Assembly: GCF_011682235.2 (NCBI RefSeq)
Contig: NZ_CP076718.1
Location: 679,758 to 743,757 of the forward strand
DNA length: 64,000 bases
Reading direction: 5' to 3'
Source: Rhodocaloribacter litoris
GTDB lineage: Bacteria; Bacteroidota; Rhodothermia; Rhodothermales; ISCAR-4553
Shown here piece by piece: positions 16,738 through 26,400 of this stretch. A model generated the notes under the pieces. That model did no database searches. It was not told the DNA's origin and was given only the letters and a program-made list of their open reading frames with translations. A program made the translations under genes and the position numbers. Positions within the stretch are counted from its first letter, which is position 1. Every line of letters starts with the position of its first letter.

Positions 16738-18609
16738 CTACTTGTCGTTCAGACGGATTTCCAGCAGATCGGCCGGTACGGAAAGCGTCGCCGGATCTTG
16801 CGTGACATACACGTGGATCTTGCGAACGACCTTGCGAACATAGAAGGCCTGTTCGTTCGACACGTACTGCACGCCTTCGGGGGTTCGCCAGGTCAGCCGG
16901 TACCGATAGACTCCGGCCTCGAGGGCACGGCCGCGATCATCCCGCCAGTCCCACTCGATCTGCTGCGGCAGTGTGCCGGACCCGCTGAGGCGTTTCACGA
17001 TGGCCCCGTCATCCCGGCGAACGGTCAGTTCCCAGTCGCGCGTCGGGTCGGCATAAGCCGCAAGCACGTAGATCGTGGTGACCTCCGGGTTCAGCACCGT
17101 CAGGCTTTCCGAGGCCGGTGGTCGCTGGAAACCGAGGGGACGAGGCGGCAGCGCGGTGCTGTCCGGCTGTTCCACACTGATCTGAGAGGCCTGAACCTGG
17201 AGACCGGCCAGCAGCCAGTTTCGCAGCCCCATGGCCTTGACGACTCCTTCATCAAAACCCGTGATCGCAACCTGCAGGGTACTATCCTGCTTGAGACCGT
17301 CTCCCAGCAATTGAAGGGAACGCTGGTACGTGTCGGAGAGCAGATCCACCAGACGTATCCCGGGCACGAGCCGCTCCACCGGCTCCGTCGGGATCGGGCG
17401 ACGCCGGCTGGCCGTGCTGCTGTCGAGCACGACGAGATCCTCGGCCGTCAGGCTGCGAAGCGCCTCCTCCGAAAGCCGCGGATCGATCGTGCGCTCGACG
17501 CGCTTCTCGAAGTGCTCGAGGTACGGCTCCCTGCTGTCCAGATAGACCCGGGGCACGAAGGCGGGATCAAGATCGGGAGGCGTGACCTCGAGAAAATGGC
17601 CGGGCGGGGATACCGGATCCAGCAGGCGCGGCACGCGACCAAACTCGAAGACGAGGGTAAGGCGATGCGATCCCGAGGTGGCGGCGGTCAAATCGGAAAC
17701 CGGCAACTGGTAACGATAATTCACACTCAGCGGCCCGCCCAGGTACAGCTGGCCTTCGGCAAAGCCGGACGCGTCTGCCGGGGAACCGCCGAGGCGCACA
17801 TAAGACCCCTGCGTACTGTAGGCTTCGAGCGCAACCTGTGGTTCCAGACCTCTGCGCCCGGTAGTCAGAACCACATGGGCACGCAAGCCGGCCAGGGCGT
17901 AGGATATCCCACCGAAGAAAGATCGGGGCTCAACCCCTTCGGGAGCACCGACCAGCGACAGGTTCGGCTCGTTGAGATGGCGCACACCACCGGCAAGGTG
18001 CAACCCCGGCAAGACCTGTGCAAAAAAGCCGACCGCCGCCGTGAAGGTCTCCTTGCTCGTGCCGCCCGCAAAAACGGGGTCGCTCATGTCCACCTCTACG
18101 AATGCTTCCTCATTGTAGGAAACATGGTAGGCCGAAGCGCTCACGCCCAGGGAAACCCCGCGCAGTAACCGCCACGAGAGGGCGCTTCCCAGCAACAGGC
18201 GCTTGTAAACCGGGCTGTCGAAATATTGAGCATGTACCCCCATGCCAAGCCAGTCTCCCACCATGTAGGGCAGCGACAACAGGGTATAGCCCTGCCGCAG
18301 CGGCAGGGTCTCTGCCCTGCTCAACCCCACGTAATAACCCTGCGCGCCCAGCACCACCTTGGGCCGGTGAAACGAGATGAGGGCCGGGTTGGCCTGCAGC
18401 GCCGCCGGGTCGTCGAGGCTCGTCGGCAAACCCAGTATGGCCTGCTGCGCCCCGGCTTCATAAAAGCAGAGGCTCACCAACCACATACCCCACAGCAGCC
18501 GGGGTATGACGGATCGCCTGCCCGTCCCACTAAACCGCCGAACGCGCCCTGCAATCAGGAAGTCTGATGATGAAGAGACGAACGACATGCGCAATACCGG
18601 CATGAACAT
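16738..18609 (-). CDS. PorP/SprF-like outer-membrane protein with C-terminal FlgD-type Ig domain
   Basis: 623 residues; an ATG at residue 8 is an alternative start. After a long n-region, a signal peptide ends near EAGAQQ (about residue 55). The next 280 residues alternate in the way of a beta-barrel and begin with DDPAALQANPALI, which fits the PorP/SprF family. The central part (about 400-470) is only weakly OmpA-like. Residues about 515-600 resemble a FlgD-type Ig domain (IEWDWRDDRGRALEAGVYRY). In Bacteroidota, PorP/SprF proteins sit next to, and help secrete, type-B CTD cargo; here the cargo gene lies 27 bp upstream on the same strand. The pairing strongly suggests dedicated secretion or anchoring of that cargo. 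Confidence 0.8.
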   Translation of the reverse strand: MFMPVLRMSFVSSSSDFLIAGRVRRFSGTGRRSVIPRLLWGMWLVSLCFYEAGAQQAILGLPTSLDDPAALQANPALISFHRPKVVLGAQGYYVGLSRAETLPLRQGYTLLSLPYMVGDWLGMGVHAQYFDSPVYKRLLLGSALSWRLLRGVSLGVSASAYHVSYNEEAFVEVDMSDPVFAGGTSKETFTAAVGFFAQVLPGLHLAGGVRHLNEPNLSLVGAPEGVEPRSFFGGISYALAGLRAHVVLTTGRRGLEPQVALEAYSTQGSYVRLGGSPADASGFAEGQLYLGGPLSVNYRYQLPVSDLTAATSGSHRLTLVFEFGRVPRLLDPVSPPGHFLEVTPPDLDPAFVPRVYLDSREPYLEHFEKRVERTIDPRLSEEALRSLTAEDLVVLDSSTASRRRPIPTEPVERLVPGIRLVDLLSDTYQRSLQLLGDGLKQDSTLQVAITGFDEGVVKAMGLRNWLLAGLQVQASQISVEQPDSTALPPRPLGFQRPPASESLTVLNPEVTTIYVLAAYADPTRDWELTVRRDDGAIVKRLSGSGTLPQQIEWDWRDDRGRALEAGVYRYRLTWRTPEGVQYVSNEQAFYVRKVVRKIHVYVTQDPATLSVPADLLEIRLNDK

Positions 18610-18636
18610 GAAAACAAGTACGGTGAGAGGGCCGAA

Positions 18637-21600
18637 TCAACGCGCCAGGGTTACATGCCCGGAAGCCCGCACGGCACCCGTTTCTTCAACGATGTACAGG
18701 TAGACCCCGGGCGGCTGGGCTGTGCCGGCCTCATCGCGCCCATCCCATGTCAGATGACCGGACCCATCGAGTGTGCTGATCGTACGCAGCAGACGACCGT
18801 CGAAGTTGAATATCTTGAGTACCGCCCCCCGATAGCCCGCCTCACTGACCCTGAACCGCACCGGCTCATTGATCCCATCTCCATTCGGCGTGAAGGGATT
18901 GGGGGAAACAACCAGCTCCGGACTCACCTCGACGAGCAGGGAAAGGGTCACCCGGTTATTATCCTCCCGCATCTCCGTCTGGGCATCGCCTACATCGACG
19001 AAACAGTCCAACACGACGGAGCCGCGTTCGGGAAAGGCCACCTCGAAGGTCGTTGCGGTCGAGGCACCGACGGCCAGTTGATCGACGTGCCAGCGGGATA
19101 CCTCAAGATCATTGCGCAAGAGTGCAACATCGAAACCACCTGCCGACAGCTCCCCGTCGTTCTCAAACGTGCACGACACCGTACGCTGCTGCGAAACCAG
19201 GATCTGTGGTTCCTGGCCCGGTACCAGCTCCAGCCGTACGGCAACGAGATCGGGAAGTGGAACACGAACCTGCAATTCCAGGCACTGCGAGTTATTGGTC
19301 TCGTCGGATTCCGCAATGGCATCGGTAACGTCGGCCAGAACGCACAGCACATGGTCACCCGGAGCTTCGAACGAGACGACGTTGCTCCTGAACGCCTGCG
19401 AGGTACCTGCCGCAAGGGAAGTCAGCGTCGCCTGCCCGACGATGCTCGTGCTACCATCGGGACGTGTGAGTTGAAAGTGGTTTTCAAACGGTTGCGTGAC
19501 GTCCCGAAACTCGCTCTGAATCAAGGCCTCAAACTGCCGCTGGTCTCCCACGATCAGATCATCACCGGCACCGCCCACCAGGGTGAGGGAGGAGATCCGC
19601 AGGTCCGGTTGCCGGGGCAATGCTTCTCCGCGTAACCCAACGGCGAGCGTCGTATCCCGGCACGCACTGGCCACATGCAGGCGCAGGGTCGTCTCGTAGA
19701 GGCCGGGATCGACCGGCTCGAAGGCTACCTGCAGGTCAACCTGGTCCTCGGCCGCAATGGCCACCGGTGGGGTGATCAGCGGGCGAAAAGGAGCGTTGAC
19801 ATCGTCGAGGGTGGTCGACGTCAACACGGCGTCGAGGTTACCGGTATTGGTCAGGGTGAGCGCCCCCACCGCATTGCCCGGCAGCAGCACCTGTCCCATA
19901 TCGATCGCGCCCGGCACGGCCGAGAGGACGGCACCGCTCCCGGACCCATCCAGCTCTACCTCGTAGAGAGCCCGTTGCGTCGTGGCGACACCACACACCG
20001 TCGTGGGAACCTCCGCGATGATGCGAACGGTACCCTCCGCCGGTCCGCTCTCACCGGGACGAAAGGTGACCGGAATGGAAACGACGGCACCGGCCTGAAG
20101 CGTCTGTGTGGTGAAGCCGGCCTCATAGGCCCCTCCAACAACTTCGACCTGAACGGGTATATCCTGCTCCGAGGTGTTCTCAACCGTGATCGTCTGTGTA
20201 CTCGTCTCACCCAGGCATACCTCTCCGAAGGAGAGCTCCGCCGGCGCAACACGCAGCGGCCCCGGATCCCCTCCCGTGTTGAAGAAAAGACTCATCTGAT
20301 CGCCGGAGAGACCGGCGACGACAACGTCCAGGCTGCCATTGCCGTCAAGGTCGGTGCTGATGAGCCCATTGGGGCCGACGGCAGTATCATAGGCACTCAC
20401 GGGCCCGACGGCCAGCGTGGTACCGGCTGCGTTGAAGCGCGCCTGCAACGTACGGGAGCCCAGATGCGTCGAGACCAGGTCCAGCAGGCCGTCCACCTCG
20501 AACGGAAAATCCGGCCCGCCGAAGTCACCCAGAACAAAGTCCTGCGCCCCACCGGCCTCTTCCGGATAGAAAACAAACACTTCCGCAAAGGTGGGCGGAG
20601 AGGCGGCATCCGTGTTGCGGAGCCCCAGCACCTCCCCTCGATCCCGGGCGGACACCAGGAGGTCGGCCCGGCCGTCGCCCCCGAAGACATCACCGGCAGC
20701 CAGGGCGGCGGGCACGAACGACAGGCCGACGGAGGCGGCGCGCGTGAAGGCGCCGGTGCCGTCATTCAGCAGGATATCGACCTGCCGTTCTCCCTGAGAG
20801 GCCACGGCCAGATCGAGTGCCCCGTCGTTGTCAAAGTCACGTGCAACGATTGCGCCGGGCGCCCTACCGACGGCCAGAACGACGGCGGCGCCGAAGCGAC
20901 CCGTTCCATCGTTGAAATGCAACGCGACCGCATCGGAACCAAAAGCAGCAACGGCAAGATCCAGGCTGCCGTCCCCGTCGAAATCGTTCACGGCGAGATC
21001 CACCGGCCTCAGTTGTGTCACCACGGTCAGGGGAGGCCCGAAGGTACCGTTTCCGGCATTCTGCAGGACACGCAATTCTCGCCCCAGTGCATCGTAAACG
21101 ACGAGATCGACATCTCCATCGTCATCGAAATCCCCACCGGTGACGCCGGTCGCAGGCCCCACATTGACTTCCCGGGCCGTGAAAACCCGCAGGCCCGCGT
21201 TGAGATAGACGACCAGCCGATCCGCCGCCCGGTTGACGATGGCCAGGTCCATCAGCGGATCCCCGTTGAGATCCCCGGCAAACGGACGCGCGATGAATGT
21301 CGCCTGGAAGGCTCCGGCCCGCTTGGTTGCCGGAGCATCGCCCAGGACGGCCTCCTCAAAGGCCCCCGCACCATACGAGGCGTCGATGGTGAACTGCCAG
21401 GTATAGGGCCGGCTCAGCGCTGCCCCGCCGGCAGATCGGACACCGGGCGTGACGGTAACGGTAACCGTCTCTCCGGCTGCAAAAGCACAGGTTGCCAGAA
21501 AGGTCGCCGTCCGCGTCGAGGCATCGTAACGGACCGTCCCGTCGGCACATCCCGACTGTGCCCCCTTGACGATAAGGTTTCCCGTGAGCGTAGCCGGGTC

Positions 21601-21774
21601 GACCGCCTCGGAAAACGTAACCGTCACGGAGTCGTCCGCCGGTACGGCAAGAGCGTGGGGAGTGGGATAGACCGCCTGAACGGACAGCACCTGTCCCCAC
21701 ACCGCCGGAACGAAGCCTGGGAACACCCCTGCCAGAAACGACAGGCAGAGCAGCACATGGCAACGGCGCGACAT
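18637..21774 (-). CDS. Adhesin-like secreted protein with FG-GAP repeats and type B T9SS sorting domain
   Basis: 1045 residues. A signal peptide (1-28) is followed by an SbsA-type Ig domain (about 30-130) and FG-GAP/VCBS beta-propeller repeats with calcium-binding D-x-D-x-DG patterns (DFDGDGSLDLAV, DLDGNGSLDVVV; about 150-500). Two choice-of-anchor-D-like domains (510-720) and CARDB-like domains (725-945) come next. The final 95 residues begin VVSPNPFTPNGDGINEP, the CHU_C/type B T9SS signature. It should be exported to the cell surface by the type IX system. Its 5' end is 14 bp from the upstream TPR lipoprotein gene, and the PorP/SprF-like gene follows, which reproduces the SprB-SprF order of gliding Bacteroidota in miniature. 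Confidence 0.9.
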   Translation of the reverse strand: MSRRCHVLLCLSFLAGVFPGFVPAVWGQVLSVQAVYPTPHALAVPADDSVTVTFSEAVDPATLTGNLIVKGAQSGCADGTVRYDASTRTATFLATCAFAAGETVTVTVTPGVRSAGGAALSRPYTWQFTIDASYGAGAFEEAVLGDAPATKRAGAFQATFIARPFAGDLNGDPLMDLAIVNRAADRLVVYLNAGLRVFTAREVNVGPATGVTGGDFDDDGDVDLVVYDALGRELRVLQNAGNGTFGPPLTVVTQLRPVDLAVNDFDGDGSLDLAVAAFGSDAVALHFNDGTGRFGAAVVLAVGRAPGAIVARDFDNDGALDLAVASQGERQVDILLNDGTGAFTRAASVGLSFVPAALAAGDVFGGDGRADLLVSARDRGEVLGLRNTDAASPPTFAEVFVFYPEEAGGAQDFVLGDFGGPDFPFEVDGLLDLVSTHLGSRTLQARFNAAGTTLAVGPVSAYDTAVGPNGLISTDLDGNGSLDVVVAGLSGDQMSLFFNTGGDPGPLRVAPAELSFGEVCLGETSTQTITVENTSEQDIPVQVEVVGGAYEAGFTTQTLQAGAVVSIPVTFRPGESGPAEGTVRIIAEVPTTVCGVATTQRALYEVELDGSGSGAVLSAVPGAIDMGQVLLPGNAVGALTLTNTGNLDAVLTSTTLDDVNAPFRPLITPPVAIAAEDQVDLQVAFEPVDPGLYETTLRLHVASACRDTTLAVGLRGEALPRQPDLRISSLTLVGGAGDDLIVGDQRQFEALIQSEFRDVTQPFENHFQLTRPDGSTSIVGQATLTSLAAGTSQAFRSNVVSFEAPGDHVLCVLADVTDAIAESDETNNSQCLELQVRVPLPDLVAVRLELVPGQEPQILVSQQRTVSCTFENDGELSAGGFDVALLRNDLEVSRWHVDQLAVGASTATTFEVAFPERGSVVLDCFVDVGDAQTEMREDNNRVTLSLLVEVSPELVVSPNPFTPNGDGINEPVRFRVSEAGYRGAVLKIFNFDGRLLRTISTLDGSGHLTWDGRDEAGTAQPPGVYLYIVEETGAVRASGHVTLAR

Positions 21775-21788
21775 AGACTAGAGCTGGC

Positions 21789-22829
21789 TTAGCGATACAG
21801 GGAAGAGGTCCGACGAGGTACCAGTTGCCTGCGATAGGCCTCTGCGCGCTCGTCCTGGCCAAGCCGTTCATATCCCACGACAAGGCTGGCCAGGGCATCC
21901 GGATCGCCCGGCGCTACGGCAAGCACTTTCTCATAGGTTTCGATCATGTGTTCCACCTGCTCCAGATGGTAATACGTCTCTCCCAGCGCGCGCAGAATCT
22001 CCAGATCATCGGGCTGGTGCTGAAGTGCGCGTTCAAGATGCGGAAGGGCGAGCGCATAGTTCTGCTGGTTGAAAAGCACAAGGGCACGATTGCGAACGAT
22101 CTCGGGGGTGTTCTTCAACAAGGCGAGATGGGAAAAAACATTACCGGCCTCCTCCAGCCGTCCATGCTGCGCAAGTGCGTAGGCCAGACGCTCCATGATC
22201 TGTGCCCGCATACCCGGCGGCCCTTTGTCACCCAGGTATTGGAGTGCATCGCGAGAAAAACGAATTGCCTGACCGAAATCGCGCCGGTCATAGGCAAGCT
22301 GGGCGAGGTTGTTCAGGGTCTGGATATCTCTGGGATCGAGCGCAAGCGCCCGGCCATAGGCGTCGGCTGCACGGGCGGCGTCCTCGAGGGCGAGATAGGC
22401 GTGACCGAGCGTGCGGTGTGCGACCGCATGCTCCGGCTGCAGGGCCACCGCATGCTGAAGGTGCTCGACGGCTTCCGGAAACATGCCGTTCTCGAGTGCC
22501 GTCACGCCGGCCTGGTACTCGCGGCGAAAGTTGAGCTCCAGCAGATAGGCCGCCTGTTCCTCAAAGCGAGGTGACGCCTCACGCGCAGCCAGCAGCGCCT
22601 TGCGTCCCTCGGTGAACGCCTCCTGGCGCAGGTAAAGACGGCCCAGCAGAAACCAGGCTTCCGCTTGCGCCGGATTCGCCCGAACGACCTGCTCCAGATA
22701 CCGGCGTGCCCCTTCGTCATCACGTACCTGTTCATACTGGCTGACGCGACGGGCAAGGTTGCTCTCACAACCCAAGAGGCAGAAGAGCATCAACAACAGT
22801 TGAACTCGAAAAAGAGAGGTCGTGCTCAT
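21789..22829 (-). CDS. TPR lipoprotein, first gene of the envelope operon
   Basis: 346 residues from ATG 22829. The longer upstream frame runs through repeat DNA and lacks a signal peptide. MSTTSLFRVQLLLMLFCLL and the lipobox LLGC (Cys at about residue 20) mark it as a lipoprotein. The rest is TPR, with clear units such as HAVAHRTLGHAYLALEDAAR and NNLAQLAYDRRDFGQAIRFS (about eight in all). It most likely acts as an outer-membrane assembly scaffold. The gene starts a run of nine minus-strand genes ending at 10687. Confidence 0.87.
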   Translation of the reverse strand: MSTTSLFRVQLLLMLFCLLGCESNLARRVSQYEQVRDDEGARRYLEQVVRANPAQAEAWFLLGRLYLRQEAFTEGRKALLAAREASPRFEEQAAYLLELNFRREYQAGVTALENGMFPEAVEHLQHAVALQPEHAVAHRTLGHAYLALEDAARAADAYGRALALDPRDIQTLNNLAQLAYDRRDFGQAIRFSRDALQYLGDKGPPGMRAQIMERLAYALAQHGRLEEAGNVFSHLALLKNTPEIVRNRALVLFNQQNYALALPHLERALQHQPDDLEILRALGETYYHLEQVEHMIETYEKVLAVAPGDPDALASLVVGYERLGQDERAEAYRRQLVPRRTSSLYR

Positions 22830-23406
22830 TCTAAGCCGTCGGACAGGAAGAATGTCAAGATTATGCCCTTCGACCACCGCCGGTACGCACCCTCTGATAT
22901 TGAAGAGAGCACCATAGCGGAAGTCACCGGTGACCGGAACATGGCTGCCCCTGGCTAGCCGAACCAACCGCGTAGCCGTGGGCTCTCCTGCGGGCAATGG
23001 AGCACACCCGTGAAGGGTGCGGCTACACGGTTCTCCGCAACGACGCCTCAATGACATTGACCCACACCATATTGAGGCCTGGCTGTCGTTGGCGAGCGGG
23101 ATAATGCCCGTGCGGGCTACGTAGTCACGAACTCAGGCCCACGGGCGGGCCTTACCCATGGCGATACCCTGAAGCCGGTCCCGAGCGCAGCCGTAGCCTG
23201 TCCCGGGCGAAGCCGAGGCTGTGCGGCGCCAGGTCTCTGCATGACCGTGCACGATTCACGGGTGGTAGTGTCCTGGTCCCCGGTCGACGCTACGGTCGAG
23301 TCCACGAAGCCTGCACAACCTCCTCGCAGAAACGGTACCACCGCCGCCCCATCCCATGTGCCGCATTCTTCCGGGAAGGGTGGCGCGTGCGCCGTCTGTC
23401 CGGTAT
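22830..23406. other. Upstream region of the envelope operon, with dispersed repeat
   Basis: 577 bp between the hybrid two-component regulator's stop and the first operon gene. The segment at about 22980-23230 is related to two other intergenic regions of the window (7880-8010 and, on the opposite strand, 57650-57860). It is the only sizeable leader before the nine-gene run, so the operon promoter should lie here, but no clear TTG/TAnnTTTG pair was identified. Confidence 0.5.
23002..23230 (+). repeat. Dispersed intergenic repeat, copy 2
   Basis: The 5' part (23002-23062) aligns with the reverse complement of 57760-57700 at roughly three-quarters identity, including a shared GTGAAGGGTGCGGCTACA. 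The 3' part (23160-23215) shares GATRCCCTGAAGCC and CCCGGGCRAAGCC blocks with 7955-8000. It is non-coding by appearance. Confidence 0.6.
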
Positions 23407-26400
23407 CTATGCGCCGTTTGCCCGGTATTCGGAGGGAGAAACGCCGAAATGCGCCTTGAACAGGCGAGAGAAATGATCCACGTCGTTGAACCCCACAGCC
23501 CGGGCCACCTCCGAAACACGACCACCGTTCCCGCCCAGGAGCTGCGCCGCCCGCTCCAGCCGCAGGTGCCTCACAAACGCCGCCGCCGAGAGCCCCGTGG
23601 CCGCACTGAGCCGGCGGTTGAGCTGGCTCCGGCTCAGGTTCATCTCCTCGGCAAAGCGGTCCACCGTGAAGCCGGGCTCGTCCAGGTAGCGCTCGACTAC
23701 CTCGCGCGCCCGGGCGATGAATTGCTCCTCTTCGGACGCGACCACCACGTCGGTCGGGCGGATGACCAGTTCCCGGCGATAGCGCGCCTGCAGGTCCCGG
23801 CGCCGGGCAATGAGATGGTGCACCCGCCGCAGCAGCTCGCCCACCTCGAACGGCTTGCGGACGTAGTCGTCGGCGCCGGCGTCCAGGCCTTCCACGGCGT
23901 CGGCCTCTTCGGCGCGGGCCGTCAGGAGAATCACCGGAATGTCACAAAAGCGGTCGTCGGCCTTGAAGCGGCGGCAGAGGGCATACCCGTCCATGCCCGG
24001 CATCATGACGTCGCACAGGATCAGGTCGGGGCGCTGTGCCTGCACGGCTTCGAGAGCCGCGTACCCGTCGCCGGCCTCCTCGACCCGGTACGCGGAAGCC
24101 AGGTGCCGGCGCAGATAGGCCCGCACGTCGGGATTATCCTCCACGAGGAGCACAACCGGCCGCTCACCGGCAACAGCGTCCTCCCTTTCCGCCACCTCGC
24201 TCTCCGGCACCGCACCGCCATCGCCTGCACCCGGCGGCATGGTTTCCTCCTCCACGGCGTATGCCGGCACGAGCGGTTCCTCGTCCAGCGACGGATGCGG
24301 CTCTTCTCCGTCCTCGCACACGCCGGGCTGCCGCCGGGGCAGGCGCACCGTGAACGTGCTGCCGAAACCGGCGGTGCTTTCCACCAGCACCTCGCCGCCG
24401 TGCAACTCGACGAGCTCTTTCACCAGCGACAACCCGATCCCGACGCCTTCATGGGGCTGGCGGGACGGCTCCGCCACCTGATGAAACCGGTCGAAGACGC
24501 GGGGCAATTCGTCCGCCGGGATGCCAATGCCGGTGTCCCGCACCCGGAGCAACACCTGAGCGTCGTCGCCCTCGACGTCCACCTGCACCTTGCCCCCGGC
24601 CGGGGTGAACTTGATCGCGTTCGAGAGCAGGTTGACGAGCACCTTCTCCAGCTTGTCGGGGTCGAAATCGGCCGTAAGGGGGGTCACGGCAGCACGGAAA
24701 GACAGCTGCACGTCCCGCCGCTCGGCCAGCGGCGCGCATCCCGCCACGACCTCCTCCGCAAAGCGGGCCAGGTCCCCCCGGCGGGCCGACAGGGTCAGGC
24801 TGCCGGCTTCGAGACGAGCCAGGTCTAGCAACTGGGCGATCAGCCGCTCGAGGCTTCGGGTGTTGCGGGAAACCACCCGGAGTTGCGCTTTCACACGCTC
24901 ATCCAGCGGCCCCAGCCGGCCGGCCAGCAGGTCGTCGACGGGCCCGCGGATCAGCGTCAGCGGCGTGCGGAACTCGTGGGACAGGTTCGCGAAGAAGCGG
25001 CGTTTGAGCCGGTCCATCTCCTGCAACCGCTCCGCCTGATCCGCCAGCTGGCGGGCCTGAACCTCGGTCCGTTCCTGTTCCTCCCGCAGGGCCCGCGCGC
25101 GCTCGTCGAGGTGGACGTTGAGCCGGCGCGCTTCCAGCAACTTTTTCCGGTATCCGGCCGTGAGCGCGACGATCAACCCCAACAACATCGCCAGCAGACC
25201 CCGGAACCACCAGGATTCGTGCCAGGCGGCGCGGATCCGAAAGCGGTACGCGGCTCCGGCCTCGTTCCAGACGCCGTCGTTGTTGGCGGCGATGACGCGG
25301 AACGTGTACGTACCGGGCGACAGGTTGGTGTAGGCGGCGTAACGGCGCGTGCCGGCCTCCACCCAGGTGCGGTCGTACCCTTCCAGCCGGTAACGATACC
25401 GGTTCTTCTCCGGCGCCACGAAGCTGAGCGCCGTGTAATGAAACTCCAGGTTGCGGCGGTCCGGCGCGAGCGCGTCGGGAAAAGGCGGGCCGAGGGGTAC
25501 CCCGCCCGCCCGGACTGACTGAACGTGCACCGGCGGCGGGCGGTCATTGACGGGCACGTCGTCGGGGTCGATGACGACCAGACCGCGCATGGTGGGGAAC
25601 CAGAGCCTCCCGTCCCGGCTGCGCCAGCCGCCGGGGTGCCCCCGGGTGCACTCGGCGCTGGGCAGCCCGTCCGCCTCCGTGTAGACCACCGACGTGAGGC
25701 GAGCCTGCCGCCCTTCGGCCACGGCGTCGAGTTCGGCCCGGCGCACCCGGAAGACGCCGGTATACGAACTCATCCAGAAATGGCCGAGCGAGTCCTCCAG
25801 GATTTGCCAGACGCCGTCGCTGTGCAGGCCGTGTTCGGTGGTGAAGGTGAAAAACGCCCCGTTCTTCCAGCGTACCAGTCCCGCTCCGAACGTCCCGAGC
25901 CACAGCGTCCCGTCGTCCTCTTCGTGGATCGAGAGCACGTAGTTTGAGGGCAGGCCGTCGGCCGTCGTGAATACCCGCTGCGCCCCGTTCCGGTGGCGCA
26001 CCAGCCCGCGGTGCGTGCCGGCCCACAGGTTGCCGTTCCGATCCTCGTGCAGCACCCGTACCGTTGCCGGTCGCCCGGCCCAGAAACCTTCGCGCAGGAC
26101 GCGTACGGAGTCCCCGCACCGGCAGGCCAGATACCCGTCGCTGCCATACCAGAGGTTGCCGTCCCGATCCTCCAGAATGTCATTCACGTACCCGATCCCG
26201 GCGTGGACGACCGAGATCTTTCCCTCCACCAGCCGGGCCAGCGCGTCACGCGTACCGATCCAGAGCATGCCTTGCCGGTCCTCGTGGAGGGCACGCACGT
26301 AATCGTCGGGCAGGCCATCTCGCGTGGTGTAGACGGCCGTGACGCGCCCGTCCTCGATCCGGTTCAGCCCGCCCCCCCACGTGCCCACCCAGATCGTCCC

